Below, in pieces: positions 17,406 through 26,485 of a stretch of DNA of 64,000 nt. The DNA lies in NCBI RefSeq assembly GCF_003260975.1, contig NZ_CP030041.1:5459501-5523500 (forward strand), written 5' to 3'. This DNA comes from Echinicola strongylocentroti (GTDB lineage: Bacteria > Bacteroidota > Bacteroidia > Cytophagales > Cyclobacteriaceae). The translations under genes were made by a program, and so were the position numbers. Within the stretch, counting starts at the first letter, position 1, and each line of letters begins with the position of its first letter. The notes below the pieces were generated by a model. It searched no databases. It saw nothing but the letters and a program-made list of their open reading frames with translations, and had not been told where the DNA came from.

Positions 17406-18650
17406 ATGGAATGGATGGTAATAGCGCTGATTGGGGTGAATTTATTGTTGACCATTTTGGTGCTGATCAGGCACAGTAGGTCAAGGTCTGATCAAAAGGC
17501 AATCGAAGACCGCTTCAATGTCCTAAAAGAGGATTTTAGAAGCCAGATGGCAGAAAACAGAAAGGAAATGGGACAACATATCCATCAACAGTTTCAGTTG
17601 GTCATGGATATGATGAGAGAATCAAGCAAAGACCAGAATGATACACTGCGTGATTTTGGGAAGCTATTCAGGGAAAATGTCCGTGAGTTCAATGAACTGC
17701 AACGGGAAAAATTTTCCGAGCAGGAGCGGAGACAGGAGAAGATGCTATTATCCACTGAAGCGAGGCTGGACAAGATGCGGGAAACTGTGGACGAAAAACT
17801 CCAAAAAACCTTGGAGACCCGGCTAGGTCAGTCCTTTGAAGTAGTCAGCAAGCAGCTACAGGCTGTCCAAAAGGGGCTAGGGGAGATGCAGAGCCTGGCT
17901 ACAGGTGTTGGGGACCTCAAGCGGGTGCTGACCAATGTCAAGAGCCGTGGGATTTTGGGAGAATACCAATTGCAGAGTATTTTGGAAAACATATTGGCAC
18001 CTGATCAATATGTGAGCAACGCCGTGATGAAAAAGGGATCAGCAGAAAGGGTGGAGTTTGCAGTACATCTTCCTGGCAATAATGAGGAACCTGTTTTTTT
18101 ACCGATAGACGCTAAGTTTCCCCAAGAAGCCTACCATCGGTTACTGGAAGCCTATGAGACGGGAGAAAAGGAGCAGATAGAAACAGCAAAGATTGGCCTT
18201 TACAGGGCCATCAAAAAGTCAGCACAAGATATCAGCCAGAAATATATCAATCCGCCTTATACCACTGATTTTGCGGTCATGTTTTTGCCGATGGAGAGCT
18301 TGTATGCTGAGGTTATCCGTGATGGCGGGCTTTCCCAGCAGCTACAGAGGGATTATAAGGTAGTGGTGACAGGCCCTACTACCCTGGCAGCCATGCTTAA
18401 CAGCCTACAGATGGGCTTCAAAACCTTGGCCATCCAAAAACGCAGCAGTGAAGTATGGAGAGTACTTGGTGCAGTGAAAACAGAATTTGGTAAATTCGGT
18501 AATTTAATTGAAAAAGCCCAAAAGAAGCTTCATGAGGCCAATAGTGAACTGGATACGCTAGTCGGCACCCGAACCCGTGTGATCCAAAGGAAACTGAGGG
18601 ATATCGAAGAGCTTCCGGAAAATGAAAAAGGAAAGCTATTGGATAATTGA
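17406..18650 (+). CDS. rmuC: DNA recombination protein RmuC
   Basis: This 414-residue protein has an N-terminal membrane helix (residues 3-22) and a long charged coiled coil (about 30-165) rich in Glu, Arg and Gln. The RmuC nuclease-like domain follows, with LKRVLTNVKSRGILGEYQLQSILENIL, the PIDAKFPQEAYHRLLEAYE segment and MFLPMESLYAEVI. In E. coli RmuC limits recombination at inverted repeats. It is transcribed alone between two repeat-bearing gaps. Confidence 0.92.
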   Translation: MEWMVIALIGVNLLLTILVLIRHSRSRSDQKAIEDRFNVLKEDFRSQMAENRKEMGQHIHQQFQLVMDMMRESSKDQNDTLRDFGKLFRENVREFNELQREKFSEQERRQEKMLLSTEARLDKMRETVDEKLQKTLETRLGQSFEVVSKQLQAVQKGLGEMQSLATGVGDLKRVLTNVKSRGILGEYQLQSILENILAPDQYVSNAVMKKGSAERVEFAVHLPGNNEEPVFLPIDAKFPQEAYHRLLEAYETGEKEQIETAKIGLYRAIKKSAQDISQKYINPPYTTDFAVMFLPMESLYAEVIRDGGLSQQLQRDYKVVVTGPTTLAAMLNSLQMGFKTLAIQKRSSEVWRVLGAVKTEFGKFGNLIEKAQKKLHEANSELDTLVGTRTRVIQRKLRDIEELPENEKGKLLDN

Positions 18651-18712
18651 CCGCGGATTTTGTGGTATATATATAGCCTTCGACTCCGCTCAGGCTGACA
18701 TCTCTTTACTAA

Positions 18713-18886
18713 TAACCTGAGCTCGACTTATTTTAAGTATTAAAAGCGTCATAGCGAACCCTTTTTAGGAGGATGTGGGTTGGAAAAGGGTGTGGCAATC
18801 CCCAAATACTAAGACTGCCACGGCTTCCATCCCTTAAATCTCCCCCTAAGCCTCGCAGTGACGATTTTATAATCGAACTGAGGTTA
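18713..18886 (+). repeat. R2 intergenic inverted-repeat element, copy 2
   Basis: This 174-bp unit runs from TAACCTGAGCTCGACTTA to TAATCGAACTGAGGTTA. It contains GCGTCATAGCGAACCC, GGCAATCCCC, GACTGCCACGGCTTCC and CCTCGCAGTGACG. These match the widespread CGTCATTGCGA...GCAATC...TCGCAGTGACG repeat of Bacteroidota and other bacteria. It is nearly identical to the copy at 27395 and lies 101 bases from an R1 copy. Confidence 0.85.
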
Positions 18887-18987
18887 GTGGGTGCTCACAG
18901 AAAGATCCGAAATCTCAGAAAAGCCTTGTTTCATTCAGGGTGTTCTGCGCGTACCGTGAGAAATAAAATCTACTGGCAAGAAAGCGT

Positions 18988-19162
18988 TTAACCCGGATTA
19001 TGCATTAGGAATCGTAGTGAGAGCTGAAATTGCAAGAAAATCAGTTAGTTTGGAGGCATTAGCGTAGCACCGCTACGGTTATGCCGAAAACTAAAGTGAA
19101 ACGACTGATTTTGAAGCAGTTTCAGGTCGCAACAGATAGGCTAATGCATATTCCGGGTTTAA
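18988..19162 (+). repeat. R1 TTAA-flanked inverted-repeat element, copy 2
   Basis: This 175-bp copy differs from the 17138 copy at only a few bases and has TTAA at both edges (18988-18991 and 19159-19162). Together with the R2 copy it accounts for most of the gene-free stretch 18651-19239. Confidence 0.9.
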
Positions 19163-19239
19163 CCAAATTGTGGTATTATCATCCAGGCGTATGCAACTTT
19201 GTGAAAGGATGATCGTTTTTTTCTATAAAAGAAGAAACT

Positions 19240-19809
19240 ATGAAATGGAGAATATGGCTAGGCCTACTGCTCTTGGTAGTCGCAGCAGTGGCTTGTAATC
19301 CGGTAAAAGTTTATTTGGAAAAAGACGAGGTCAAAGCAGATCGCAAGTATGATACCTTTGTCATTATCAATCAATATCAGGGTAAGGAAGCATGGAATTC
19401 CCCAATGTTGGACAAAAATCTCAGGGAAGGCCTAGCGAAAGGAATGGAGGAAAGAGGATACAAAGAAGATGCCCATCAACCTGATCTTATTTTGCGCTAT
19501 AACACCTTGCTCAGTGAAGGGGAAAAGGAAGTGAGAGATACGGACTATTATGGAATGTCTCCTTATGGGATGTACAATCCTTATATGTACCGATCCCCTT
19601 ACGGGATGCCTTATTGGCCAAGTAGTACTGAAATCGAGAAATATAATTTGGGTGAAGTAGTCATTGATTTTATAGACCCTATGGCGGATGAGGTGATCTT
19701 GCGGATCAGTGCAGTGGGAGAAGTGAATAATGTGAAGCAAAAATACAAAAACATAGATGCTTCAGTAAGTAAGATTCTCAATGAATTTTTCCGAAATATG
19801 CCTTCGTGA
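19240..19809 (+). CDS. DUF4136 domain lipoprotein
   Basis: This 189-residue lipoprotein has a signal sequence (LLLLVVAAVAC, lipid Cys about 19). The mature part has the DUF4136 layout: KYDTFVIINQ, LREGLAKGMEERGYKED, DLILRYNTLL, a Tyr/Pro/Met-rich insert (YGMSPYGMYNPYMYRSPYG, about residues 105-125) and a closing GEVVIDFIDPMADEVILR strand pair. The family is periplasmic with no established biochemical role. The Tyr/Met-rich linker is the only unusual part. The start is supported by AAAAGAAGAAAC upstream. Confidence 0.85.
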   Translation: MKWRIWLGLLLLVVAAVACNPVKVYLEKDEVKADRKYDTFVIINQYQGKEAWNSPMLDKNLREGLAKGMEERGYKEDAHQPDLILRYNTLLSEGEKEVRDTDYYGMSPYGMYNPYMYRSPYGMPYWPSSTEIEKYNLGEVVIDFIDPMADEVILRISAVGEVNNVKQKYKNIDASVSKILNEFFRNMPS

Positions 19810-19840
19810 TGGTCCAGCACGAAATTGTTGTTACTACGGT

Positions 19841-19885
19841 GCCTTGCCATTTCCTTTTGTGACGGAAATGGCAAGGCTTTTTTTT
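19841..19885 (+). terminator. Strong Rho-independent terminator
   Basis: A 14-bp perfect stem (19841-19854 with 19864-19877) is followed by eight T, 32 bases after the DUF4136 stop. Confidence 0.92.
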
Positions 19886-20049
19886 GGCGATATACAGGCG
19901 GTGAAGTGTTGGTTGGCTACATTGCTGATTAAATTCCTGCTCCAATCAATTCAGCACTCACCATAAATGATTTAGCACCTTGTTTTTATTGCTATAGAGT
20001 TTTTTTATATTGAAATAAAACAATAGACCACGACATCACCATACGCTAC

Positions 20050-20385
20050 ATGAACTATCATAATAAAACTTTTAAATCCATTTCCAACAGTGAAAATGGC
20101 CAAGTATCCCCGGAAACGGTGTTCAATTATCAGCAAGAAGGAAATATACTTTCCGGCCATTATTCAGGTGGTGGGATCAAAAAAGGAAACCTTATAGGTA
20201 TTGTGGATGGAGATGGAAAAATAGACATGCGATACTGCCATATAAATTCCCAGGGGGAAATAATGACCGGAAGATGTTTTTCTAAGCCAGAGTTGACCCC
20301 AATTGGGAAAATAAGGTTATATGAACGGTGGCAATGGACATCTGGTGATTTGTCCCAAGGAGAATCAATTGTTGAAGAAGTTTAG
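20050..20385 (+). CDS. Small conserved protein, N-acetylglutamate-synthase-like by annotation only
   Basis: This 111-residue soluble protein has no signal peptide. It shows an all-beta pattern of the type YQQEGNILSGHYSGGGIKKGNLIGIVDGDGKIDMRYCHIN. Similar Bacteroidota and Firmicutes proteins carry the label n-acetylglutamate synthase, but nothing in the sequence resembles a GNAT or kinase-fold synthase, and the label should not be trusted. It is followed by trkA with a 150-base gap that contains its own promoter-like elements. Confidence 0.7.
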   Translation: MNYHNKTFKSISNSENGQVSPETVFNYQQEGNILSGHYSGGGIKKGNLIGIVDGDGKIDMRYCHINSQGEIMTGRCFSKPELTPIGKIRLYERWQWTSGDLSQGESIVEEV

Positions 20386-20499
20386 GTGGAAATGCCTAGC
20401 TCAAAAAAGGTTATTGTGCCAAACACCACGTTGTATTAAAAATAGCGGTATTTTAAGCGCTAGGTTGTACTGAAAGTGCAATAAAAATTGAATTACAAT

Positions 20500-20532
20500 T
20501 TTGTCATTGAGGTTCAAAACCACTTATCTTTA
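20500..20532 (+). promoter_or_regulatory. Candidate trkA promoter
   Basis: TTTG (20500-20503), 21 bases, then TATCTTTA (20525-20532) matches seven of eight positions of TAnnTTTG. The expected transcript start falls at or within one or two bases of the ATG at 20538, suggesting a leaderless or nearly leaderless trkA mRNA. Confidence 0.35.
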
Positions 20533-20537
20533 CGCCC

Positions 20538-21884
20538 ATGGCTATGAATATCGTAATTGCAGGAGCTGGTGATATGGGATTTCATCTCGCAGAGTCATTA
20601 AGCTATGAAAACAAGGATATCACCTTAATTGATACAGACAAGGATATTTTGGAGCATGTGGCTTCAAGGTTGGATGTCTTGACAGTGATAGGGGATTCTG
20701 CTTCCATAGATGTCCTCAAGAATGCCAATGTGAAAGATGCCAATATGGTAATGGCTGTGACCACCTCCGAAAAAACCAATATTGTGACGGCCATGTTGGC
20801 GAAGCAATTGGGTGCAAAGAGGGTGATTGCCAGGGTGAGGAACCACGATTATTTGCTTGAGGATAATGTCGGTTACTTTCATAACCTCGGGATCGATGAT
20901 ATCATTTCTCCGACTATGCTTTGTTCTGGGGAGATCTACCGAATGGTCAAGAACTCCACCTTTTCGGATATTTTTGAATTTGAAGAGGGAAAACTGAATG
21001 TGATGGGTGTCATCCTGGATCAGTATTCTTCTTTGGTCAACAAACGATTGGCAGATACACGAGCCATGTCGATTTTTGAAGATGTAAGGATCATAGCCAT
21101 CGTCAGAGACCAAATGACCATCATTCCGGGAGGTAATACCCTGCTTCGTAATAATGATCATGTTTATTTTGTGTCCAATAAAAAAGCCAGTGAATCCATT
21201 GCGCAATTGACCGCACAGCGAGAAATTGATATCAAAAATGTGATGATTATCGGGGGAGATGACTTGGCTTTTACTTCAGCACTGAAGCTAGAACCAGAAT
21301 ATAAGGTGACACTGATCCATAACAATAAGGAGCGGTGCAAATGGCTGTCAGAGCGATTGGGTTCTACCTTGGTGATCAATGGCGACTATAAGAACATAGA
21401 ATTGCTGATCGAGGAAGGACTGGAAGAGATGCAGGCATTTTTGGCTTTGACGGAGAGCTCCGAGACCAATATCATTACCAGCCTTAGCTCAAAAAACCAT
21501 GGTGTTTACAAAACCATTGCCCATGTGGATACTAGAGAGTACATCCATATTTCGCATAGTATCGGAGTGGATTCCTTGATCAATAAAAAACTGGTCGCCG
21601 CTAACCAAATTGCCAGACACCTCAGGAAAGGAAAGGTGGAAGCAATCTCTGGAATTTATGGTGTGGACGCTGAATTTATCCAATATGTGATTTCAAAAAA
21701 TAATCGGCTTACCAAAAAGAAACTGCGCGAGCTCCACTTTCCCGAAACCGCAATCGTAGCAGGTGTGATTCGGGGAGAGGAGGTTTTTATCCCTGATGGA
21801 GATTTTAATCTACAGCTCAATGACAAGGCTATCGTACTGGCACTTCCATCGGCCAAATCCAGTTTGGAAAAATTATTCAATTAG
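20538..21884 (+). CDS. trkA: Trk potassium uptake protein TrkA (two RCK domains)
   Basis: This is the cytosolic NAD(H)-binding gating ring of the Trk potassium transporter, 448 residues. It contains two RCK_N/RCK_C repeats. The first dinucleotide loop is VIAGAGDMGFHLAESL (residue about 6) with the acidic strand end LIDTD. The second repeat begins VMIIGGDDLAFTSALKL (about 235). The closing TrkA-C domain ends IVLALPSAKSSLEKLF. An alternative start is the ATG at 20544. The stop is three bases before trkH, so the two are co-transcribed. Confidence 0.95.
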   Translation: MAMNIVIAGAGDMGFHLAESLSYENKDITLIDTDKDILEHVASRLDVLTVIGDSASIDVLKNANVKDANMVMAVTTSEKTNIVTAMLAKQLGAKRVIARVRNHDYLLEDNVGYFHNLGIDDIISPTMLCSGEIYRMVKNSTFSDIFEFEEGKLNVMGVILDQYSSLVNKRLADTRAMSIFEDVRIIAIVRDQMTIIPGGNTLLRNNDHVYFVSNKKASESIAQLTAQREIDIKNVMIIGGDDLAFTSALKLEPEYKVTLIHNNKERCKWLSERLGSTLVINGDYKNIELLIEEGLEEMQAFLALTESSETNIITSLSSKNHGVYKTIAHVDTREYIHISHSIGVDSLINKKLVAANQIARHLRKGKVEAISGIYGVDAEFIQYVISKNNRLTKKKLRELHFPETAIVAGVIRGEEVFIPDGDFNLQLNDKAIVLALPSAKSSLEKLFN

Positions 21885-21887
21885 CGT

Positions 21888-23339
21888 ATGATCCATTTTA
21901 AAGCCATTGCAAAAGTAATGGGAGGCTTGTTGATGCTGTTGGGCCTATTGATGCTTCCAGGCATAGGTTTTAGCTTTTATTACAAAAGCGGCGATCAAAT
22001 GCCCTTAATTTATTCGGCTTTTGTCTCCATTGCTATGGGAGGTCTTTTGTTCTTTTCGTTTTCCAAGCAAGACCAGAATATCCGAAAACGTGAGGGCTAC
22101 CTGATCGTGGCCTTAAGTTGGATATTTATGTCGCTCTTTGGGATGCTGCCGTATTTGGTAAGTGGTACGTTGACCAGTCTATCGGATGCGATTTTTGAGA
22201 CAGTTTCTGGATTGACTACCACCGGAGCTTCTGTACTGAACGATATCGAAGCCCTCCCAAAAGGGATCTTGTTTTGGAGGAGCATGACACAATGGATTGG
22301 CGGTCTAGGGATTATTGTTCTTACTGTGGCCATATTTCCACTGCTTGGAATTGGAGGTATTGAGTTGTTTGTGGCCGAGTCTCCTGGCCCGACCTCCGAT
22401 AAGCTCCATCCCCGCATCCGTGAAACAGCTAAACGGCTTTGGTATGTCTATGTAGGCCTTACACTGCTTTGTGCAGGGCTTTTTTATGTAGGCGGAATGG
22501 ACTTTTTTGATGCTATTAACCATGCTTTGACGACTTTGGCCACAGGTGGGTTTTCGACAAAAAATGCCAGCATGGCTTTTTTTGATGTGCCGTTTATTCA
22601 ATATGTGGCCATTATTTTTATGTTTTTGGCCGGCACCAATTTCACGGTGATTTATTTTGGGTTATTGGGAAAGTTTGATAAAGTCTGGAAGAGTGATGAG
22701 TTTAAGGCCTATGTTTTGGTCGTGGGACTTATCATTGTTGGATTGTCCGTGCCAGTTTTTTTGACCAGCGGGTTGGGAGTCGAGAAGGCATTTAGGGATA
22801 CGGCCTTTCAAGTGGTTTCTTTATTGACCACAACAGGCTATGTGACGGCAGATTATACCAGCTATGGGCACGGGCTTACCATCCTGTTTTTTTTACTGCT
22901 CTTTGTCGGAGGTTGTGCCGGTTCGACTGCTGGCGGTATCAAGTTTATCCGTCACCTTACTTTTTTTAAAAATACCATATTGGAGTTTAAGCGAATTGTA
23001 CACCCTCGTGCCGTGGTGCCGCTAAAGATCAATAACGAAAGGGTGTCTGGGAAAATCATTACCCATATCATGATTTTCCTTTTGATTTATTTAATGGTTT
23101 TTGTGGTAGGGAGTGTGGTGATGTCCGTTGTGGGATATGATATGTTGACCAGTTTTGGGGCGGTGGCCACTTGCTTGGGAAATGTAGGGCCTGCAATAGG
23201 ACGTGTAGGCCCGTTGGATAATTTTTCCTTTTTCGATCCCTTTACCAAAATCTTCCTGTCTGCAATTATGTTATTGGGCCGCCTTGAACTGTTTACAGTT
23301 TTAGTGCTTTTCAGCCCGTATTTTTGGAGAGCCAATTGA
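21888..23339 (+). CDS. trkH: Trk potassium uptake membrane subunit TrkH
   Basis: This 483-residue membrane pore subunit has four K+-channel-like pore loops. Selectivity segments are visible as TTTGASVL (about residue 112), TLATGGFST (about 217), TTTGYVTADY (about 317) and CLGNVGPAIG (about 429). The GGCAGSTAGGIKF gating segment of the TrkH/KtrB superfamily is also present. It forms the transporter with TrkA encoded directly upstream. Confidence 0.95.
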   Translation: MIHFKAIAKVMGGLLMLLGLLMLPGIGFSFYYKSGDQMPLIYSAFVSIAMGGLLFFSFSKQDQNIRKREGYLIVALSWIFMSLFGMLPYLVSGTLTSLSDAIFETVSGLTTTGASVLNDIEALPKGILFWRSMTQWIGGLGIIVLTVAIFPLLGIGGIELFVAESPGPTSDKLHPRIRETAKRLWYVYVGLTLLCAGLFYVGGMDFFDAINHALTTLATGGFSTKNASMAFFDVPFIQYVAIIFMFLAGTNFTVIYFGLLGKFDKVWKSDEFKAYVLVVGLIIVGLSVPVFLTSGLGVEKAFRDTAFQVVSLLTTTGYVTADYTSYGHGLTILFFLLLFVGGCAGSTAGGIKFIRHLTFFKNTILEFKRIVHPRAVVPLKINNERVSGKIITHIMIFLLIYLMVFVVGSVVMSVVGYDMLTSFGAVATCLGNVGPAIGRVGPLDNFSFFDPFTKIFLSAIMLLGRLELFTVLVLFSPYFWRAN

Positions 23340-23447
23340 TCATAAAAAAAGGGCGGTAGAGAGATTTTTATAGGTCTGGTGAACTTGTTTACTTTGTAAG
23401 GAGGTTACATAATTATAGTATTATTCACCAAACCCATTTTTCAAGTT

Positions 23448-24251
23448 ATGGAAATAGATTATCAGGTTATTTCAGTTTTTACGGACCAAAACCGAGCGTT
23501 TAAGGGAAACCCTTCCGCAGTAGTAGTAACGGAAAAGTTGCTGTCCGAAGGAGAAATGCAAGAAATAGCCAAAAGGCTCCATCAACCTGCGACGACATTT
23601 TTGGCCAAGATGGCCGATGAAGGACGTTATGCCATAAGGTGGTTTGCTCCCGATGCAGCCATAGGGCTTTGTGGTCATGGTACAGCAGCGGCTACAGCAT
23701 ATTTGGGCACGAAGAAGCGTCAAGACAGTGCGTTTACTTTTGTGTATGCTGATGGTTTGATCCACGGAAAATTAAATGCAGACCAGACCGTGTCCATCAG
23801 TACCGCCTCCATTAAGGTGGTGGAAGAACTTCCTGAAATTCCGGAAGCTATAGTGGAAGGGCTTGGTATCCCACTTTTGTCCATGTACAGAACGGCCAAT
23901 AAATATATCATTTTGGTGAAGAGTGAGACTGATCTCCGTCGAATGGTTCCTGATTTTGAGCGATTGAAAGATTGTGCTGTTTTTGGTTATGCCATTACTG
24001 CCCAAGGTGAGGAAGTGGACTTTGTGAGCAGGACGCTAGTACCGCATACCGTCCAAAAAGAAGATCATGCCACGGGTTCATCCCATGCCATGCTTGTGCC
24101 TTTTTGGGCTGAGCGACTTGGTAAAAAACATATGCTATCCTTACAGTTTAGTGAGAGGGGAGGAGCATTTGCTTGTGCGTTGGAGGAAGATGGATTGGTG
24201 GTACTTACGGGTGCATTCTTGATGGAAGAGTCTGGTAAGTTATCCTTGTAA
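23448..24251 (+). CDS. PhzF-family isomerase-like protein lacking the catalytic glutamate
   Basis: This 267-residue protein has the two-lobed diaminopimelate-epimerase-like PhzF fold: FKGNPSAVVV (residue about 18), AIGLCGHGTAAATAYL (about 71) and EDHATGSSHAMLVPFWAERLG in the C-terminal lobe. In PhzF the catalytic Glu lies in NLSESTF; here the aligned segment is HQPATTF (45-51), with Ala48 in place of Glu. The phenazine isomerisation chemistry of PhzF is therefore unlikely, and no phenazine genes are nearby. The true substrate is unknown. Confidence 0.85.
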   Translation: MEIDYQVISVFTDQNRAFKGNPSAVVVTEKLLSEGEMQEIAKRLHQPATTFLAKMADEGRYAIRWFAPDAAIGLCGHGTAAATAYLGTKKRQDSAFTFVYADGLIHGKLNADQTVSISTASIKVVEELPEIPEAIVEGLGIPLLSMYRTANKYIILVKSETDLRRMVPDFERLKDCAVFGYAITAQGEEVDFVSRTLVPHTVQKEDHATGSSHAMLVPFWAERLGKKHMLSLQFSERGGAFACALEEDGLVVLTGAFLMEESGKLSL

Positions 24252-24310
24252 GAGGTGTTTTCTTATTTGATGAAGAATGGTTTCTAATAGGTGGTAAAGT
24301 CAGCATTTAA

Positions 24311-24353
24311 GGCGATTGCCGTTTTGGAATGTCCAAAACGGCAATCGCCTTTT
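24311..24353. terminator. Strong bidirectional terminator
   Basis: An 18-bp perfect stem (24311-24328 with 24332-24349) has a 3-base ATG loop, followed by TTTT. It lies between the convergent phzF-like and cytochrome genes. Confidence 0.92.
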
Positions 24354-24357
24354 GGTA

Positions 24358-24786
24358 TTATTTAGCTGTGGGTTTTCCTTCTTCGATGTTTTTGACTTCT
24401 TTTTCGGTAACCTTTTTGGTCGATTTATTCCCCCAAGTATTGAGGATATAATTCATGACATCCGCTACTTCGTCATCGTAGAGTCTGAGGTTGGTCATCG
24501 TGTTATTGTAGGTTTGACCATTGACCGAGATTTTTCCACTGAGACCGTATTTTATCGCATGGATACTTTCCTTACGTTTTTCCAATAAGAAATCCGCTCC
24601 AGCCAAAGGAGGAAATGTACCTTCGACCCCTTTACCGTCGGGCATATGGCAAGTGATGCAAAAATCCTTGTAAACTTCTTCGCCACGTTTGATACTGGCT
24701 TTTAGGTCGTCTTGTGGAGGGAGACTGATGGCTCCCCAGCCTAGATAAGTGAAGACGAGGACAGTGGTGAGAGCTGCTTTGATCAT
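24358..24786 (-). CDS. Class I cytochrome c
   Basis: This 142-residue exported monohaem cytochrome has an N-terminal hydrophobic segment (residues 3-20). The haem motif is CITCH (Cys43, Cys46, His47), followed by the typical PPLAGADFLLE segment. The likely sixth ligand is the Met in NNTMTNLRLYDDEVADVMNYI (Met97). It starts four bases after the stop of the sugar dehydrogenase gene, so it is the probable electron acceptor of that enzyme. Confidence 0.9.
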   Translation of the reverse strand: MIKAALTTVLVFTYLGWGAISLPPQDDLKASIKRGEEVYKDFCITCHMPDGKGVEGTFPPLAGADFLLEKRKESIHAIKYGLSGKISVNGQTYNNTMTNLRLYDDEVADVMNYILNTWGNKSTKKVTEKEVKNIEEGKPTAK

Positions 24787-24790
24787 AAAC

Positions 24791-25951
24791 TTAGGGGTTC
24801 GGTATGATTTTTACAATTCCTTTTCCTTGGATGCCTACATAAATATGATTGTCCGGGCCTATTTTAACATTCCGAAGTCTACCCATACCGTCCAGTAGTT
24901 TTGTCCTTTTGGTTACCTGCTTTCCATCAAGGGTAAGCATCTCTAAGTATTGGAATTTCAAGGAGCCTACGAGTAAGTTTCCTGCCCAATCGGGGTAAGT
25001 ATCCTCTGGTACCAATGCAAAACCACATGGAGCAATAGAGGGTACCCAATAATAAAGTGGCTGTTTCATGCCTTCCCGGTTGGTATCCTCCGTTAATATA
25101 GAATCATCATAATCGATCCCGTAGGATACTTCTGGCCAACCAAAATTGCCTCCTTTTTTTACTACATTGATCTCATCACCGCCTTGTGGTCCATGTTCAT
25201 TGACCCAAATCTCATGGTAAAGAGGGTGGAAGAGCATTCCCTGTGGGTTTCTGTGACCGTAGGAATAAATGGCCTTTTTGGCATCCGCTTCATCATAGAA
25301 AGGGTTATCTTCGGGAATGGAACCATCTTCATTTATTCGATAGATTTTTCCACCATCTCTGGTAATATCTTGCGGGTTTACGTCTCTTTGCCCCCGTTCA
25401 CCGACAGAAAAGAACAGGTACCCTTCATCGTCAAATGCCATCCTGGATCCAAAATGCTGGCCTTTTCGGGTGTTTGGACTGGCCTTGTACAAGACTTCTT
25501 GATCGGTAAGGCTGTTTCCGTTAAATTTTGCACGCATGACTGCGGTATGGGCTCCATCACCACCTTCTCCAGAAGAAAAAGTAAGGTAAATCCAGCCATT
25601 TGTGGCGTAGTCAGGGTGGAGAATAATGTCCAATAATCCTCCCTGGCCTCTTGAAACCACCTCGGGAGTTCCGGAGATGACCTTTTTTTCACCATCTTTG
25701 GCATAGATGAGTTCACCATCCTTTTCAGTGATCAGCAGTCCACCATCGGGCAATAATGCCATCCCCCAGGGATTATTGATGTCTTCTACTATCGTTTCTA
25801 CCGTATAGCTTTTGGGATCATCTTCGATAGGCGGAGTGTCTTCCAATACTCCAGGTCGATTATCTTGTGCACATGAAGAGCCAATATTAAAGACAAAGGT
25901 AAATAGGGTGATTCTTAGGGTGATGGAGAATGCAGTTATGGGGTTTTTCAT
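24791..25951 (-). CDS. PQQ-dependent aldose sugar dehydrogenase (GSDH family), exported
   Basis: This 386-residue six-bladed beta-propeller of the soluble glucose / YliI (Asd) type oxidises aldoses in the periplasm. The signal sequence contains NIGSSCAQ and may be a lipoprotein signal (Cys about 27). Family motifs are NNPWGMALLPDGGLLITEKDG, RGQGGLLDIILHPDY (contains the active-site His), FFSVGERGQRD, SYGHRNPQG and WVNEHGPQGGDEINVV. No PQQ synthesis genes are in the window; many Bacteroidota rely on external PQQ. It is cotranscribed with the cytochrome c gene. Confidence 0.92.
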   Translation of the reverse strand: MKNPITAFSITLRITLFTFVFNIGSSCAQDNRPGVLEDTPPIEDDPKSYTVETIVEDINNPWGMALLPDGGLLITEKDGELIYAKDGEKKVISGTPEVVSRGQGGLLDIILHPDYATNGWIYLTFSSGEGGDGAHTAVMRAKFNGNSLTDQEVLYKASPNTRKGQHFGSRMAFDDEGYLFFSVGERGQRDVNPQDITRDGGKIYRINEDGSIPEDNPFYDEADAKKAIYSYGHRNPQGMLFHPLYHEIWVNEHGPQGGDEINVVKKGGNFGWPEVSYGIDYDDSILTEDTNREGMKQPLYYWVPSIAPCGFALVPEDTYPDWAGNLLVGSLKFQYLEMLTLDGKQVTKRTKLLDGMGRLRNVKIGPDNHIYVGIQGKGIVKIIPNP

Positions 25952-25998
25952 TTCAATAGGTTTGATTATAGGTTTATAATAGTATAAATATAATCAAT

Positions 25999-26168
25999 TT
26001 AACCCGATTTATGCATTGGAAACCGCAGTAGCCTGTCCTGATATACGGTAAGAGCTGAAGGTGCAATAAAAAAAGTTTAGTTTGGAGGTGTGAGCGTCAG
26101 CTGCAGCGGATCAGGTAGCCATACCTGTGCACAGTGGCGTAGATAGGCTAGTGTATATCTTTGGTTCA
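25999..26168 (+). repeat. R1-type element, diverged
   Basis: It starts TTAACCCGATTTATGCATTGG and ends ATAGGCTAGTGTATATCTTTGGTTCAA, with the middle GAGCTGAAGGTGCAA...TTAGTTTGGAGG recognisable but altered. It runs directly into a left end of R3 (TCAATGCCGTTTAGTTA at 26166). Confidence 0.7.
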
Positions 26169-26485
26169 ATGCCGTTTAGTTAGTGTGTAGGAGGTGTTGA
26201 ACTAGGCTTTAAGTCTGTGTGAGGGAATGATTTTGGACACATTCCCAAGCTTAGCTGTTCGGGATTTGTAATCCCGAACCGGAATCAGGGGGATTTGAAA
26301 TCCCCCTAGGCCTTTTGTGAAGAGTACATACATTATAGATTTTCAGCAATTTACATGCGTTAGCCTGACGGCTATGGTTTAGGCCGTCAGGCAGGACTGC
26401 CTAGCAGCGAGATAGACAAGCCTACCTTCTTGCCCACCCGCTTTTTAATCTCTTAACGTCCAATACCTGCAAGGCGGATTCATTT
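26166..26485 (+). repeat. R3 fragment with embedded palindromes
   Basis: It begins with the 17-bp R3 end TCAATGCCGTTTAGTTA. Near 26400-26470 it contains the block CTTGCCCACCCGCTTTTTAA...CCAATACCTGCAAGGCGGATTC shared with R3 copies at 30724 and 42681. Two perfect palindromes sit between: 26258-26280 (GTTCGGGATT-TGT-AATCCCGAAC) and 26287-26307 (10-bp arms AGGGGGATTT). The right end of R3 is missing. The remainder of the gap to 26688 shows no gene. Confidence 0.65.

Noticed and set aside
18773..18991. 72-codon open frame, with a similar one at 27434-27616
   Set aside because: Both are the same translation of the R2 repeat (VGKGCGNP...), so they reflect the repeat and not a gene.
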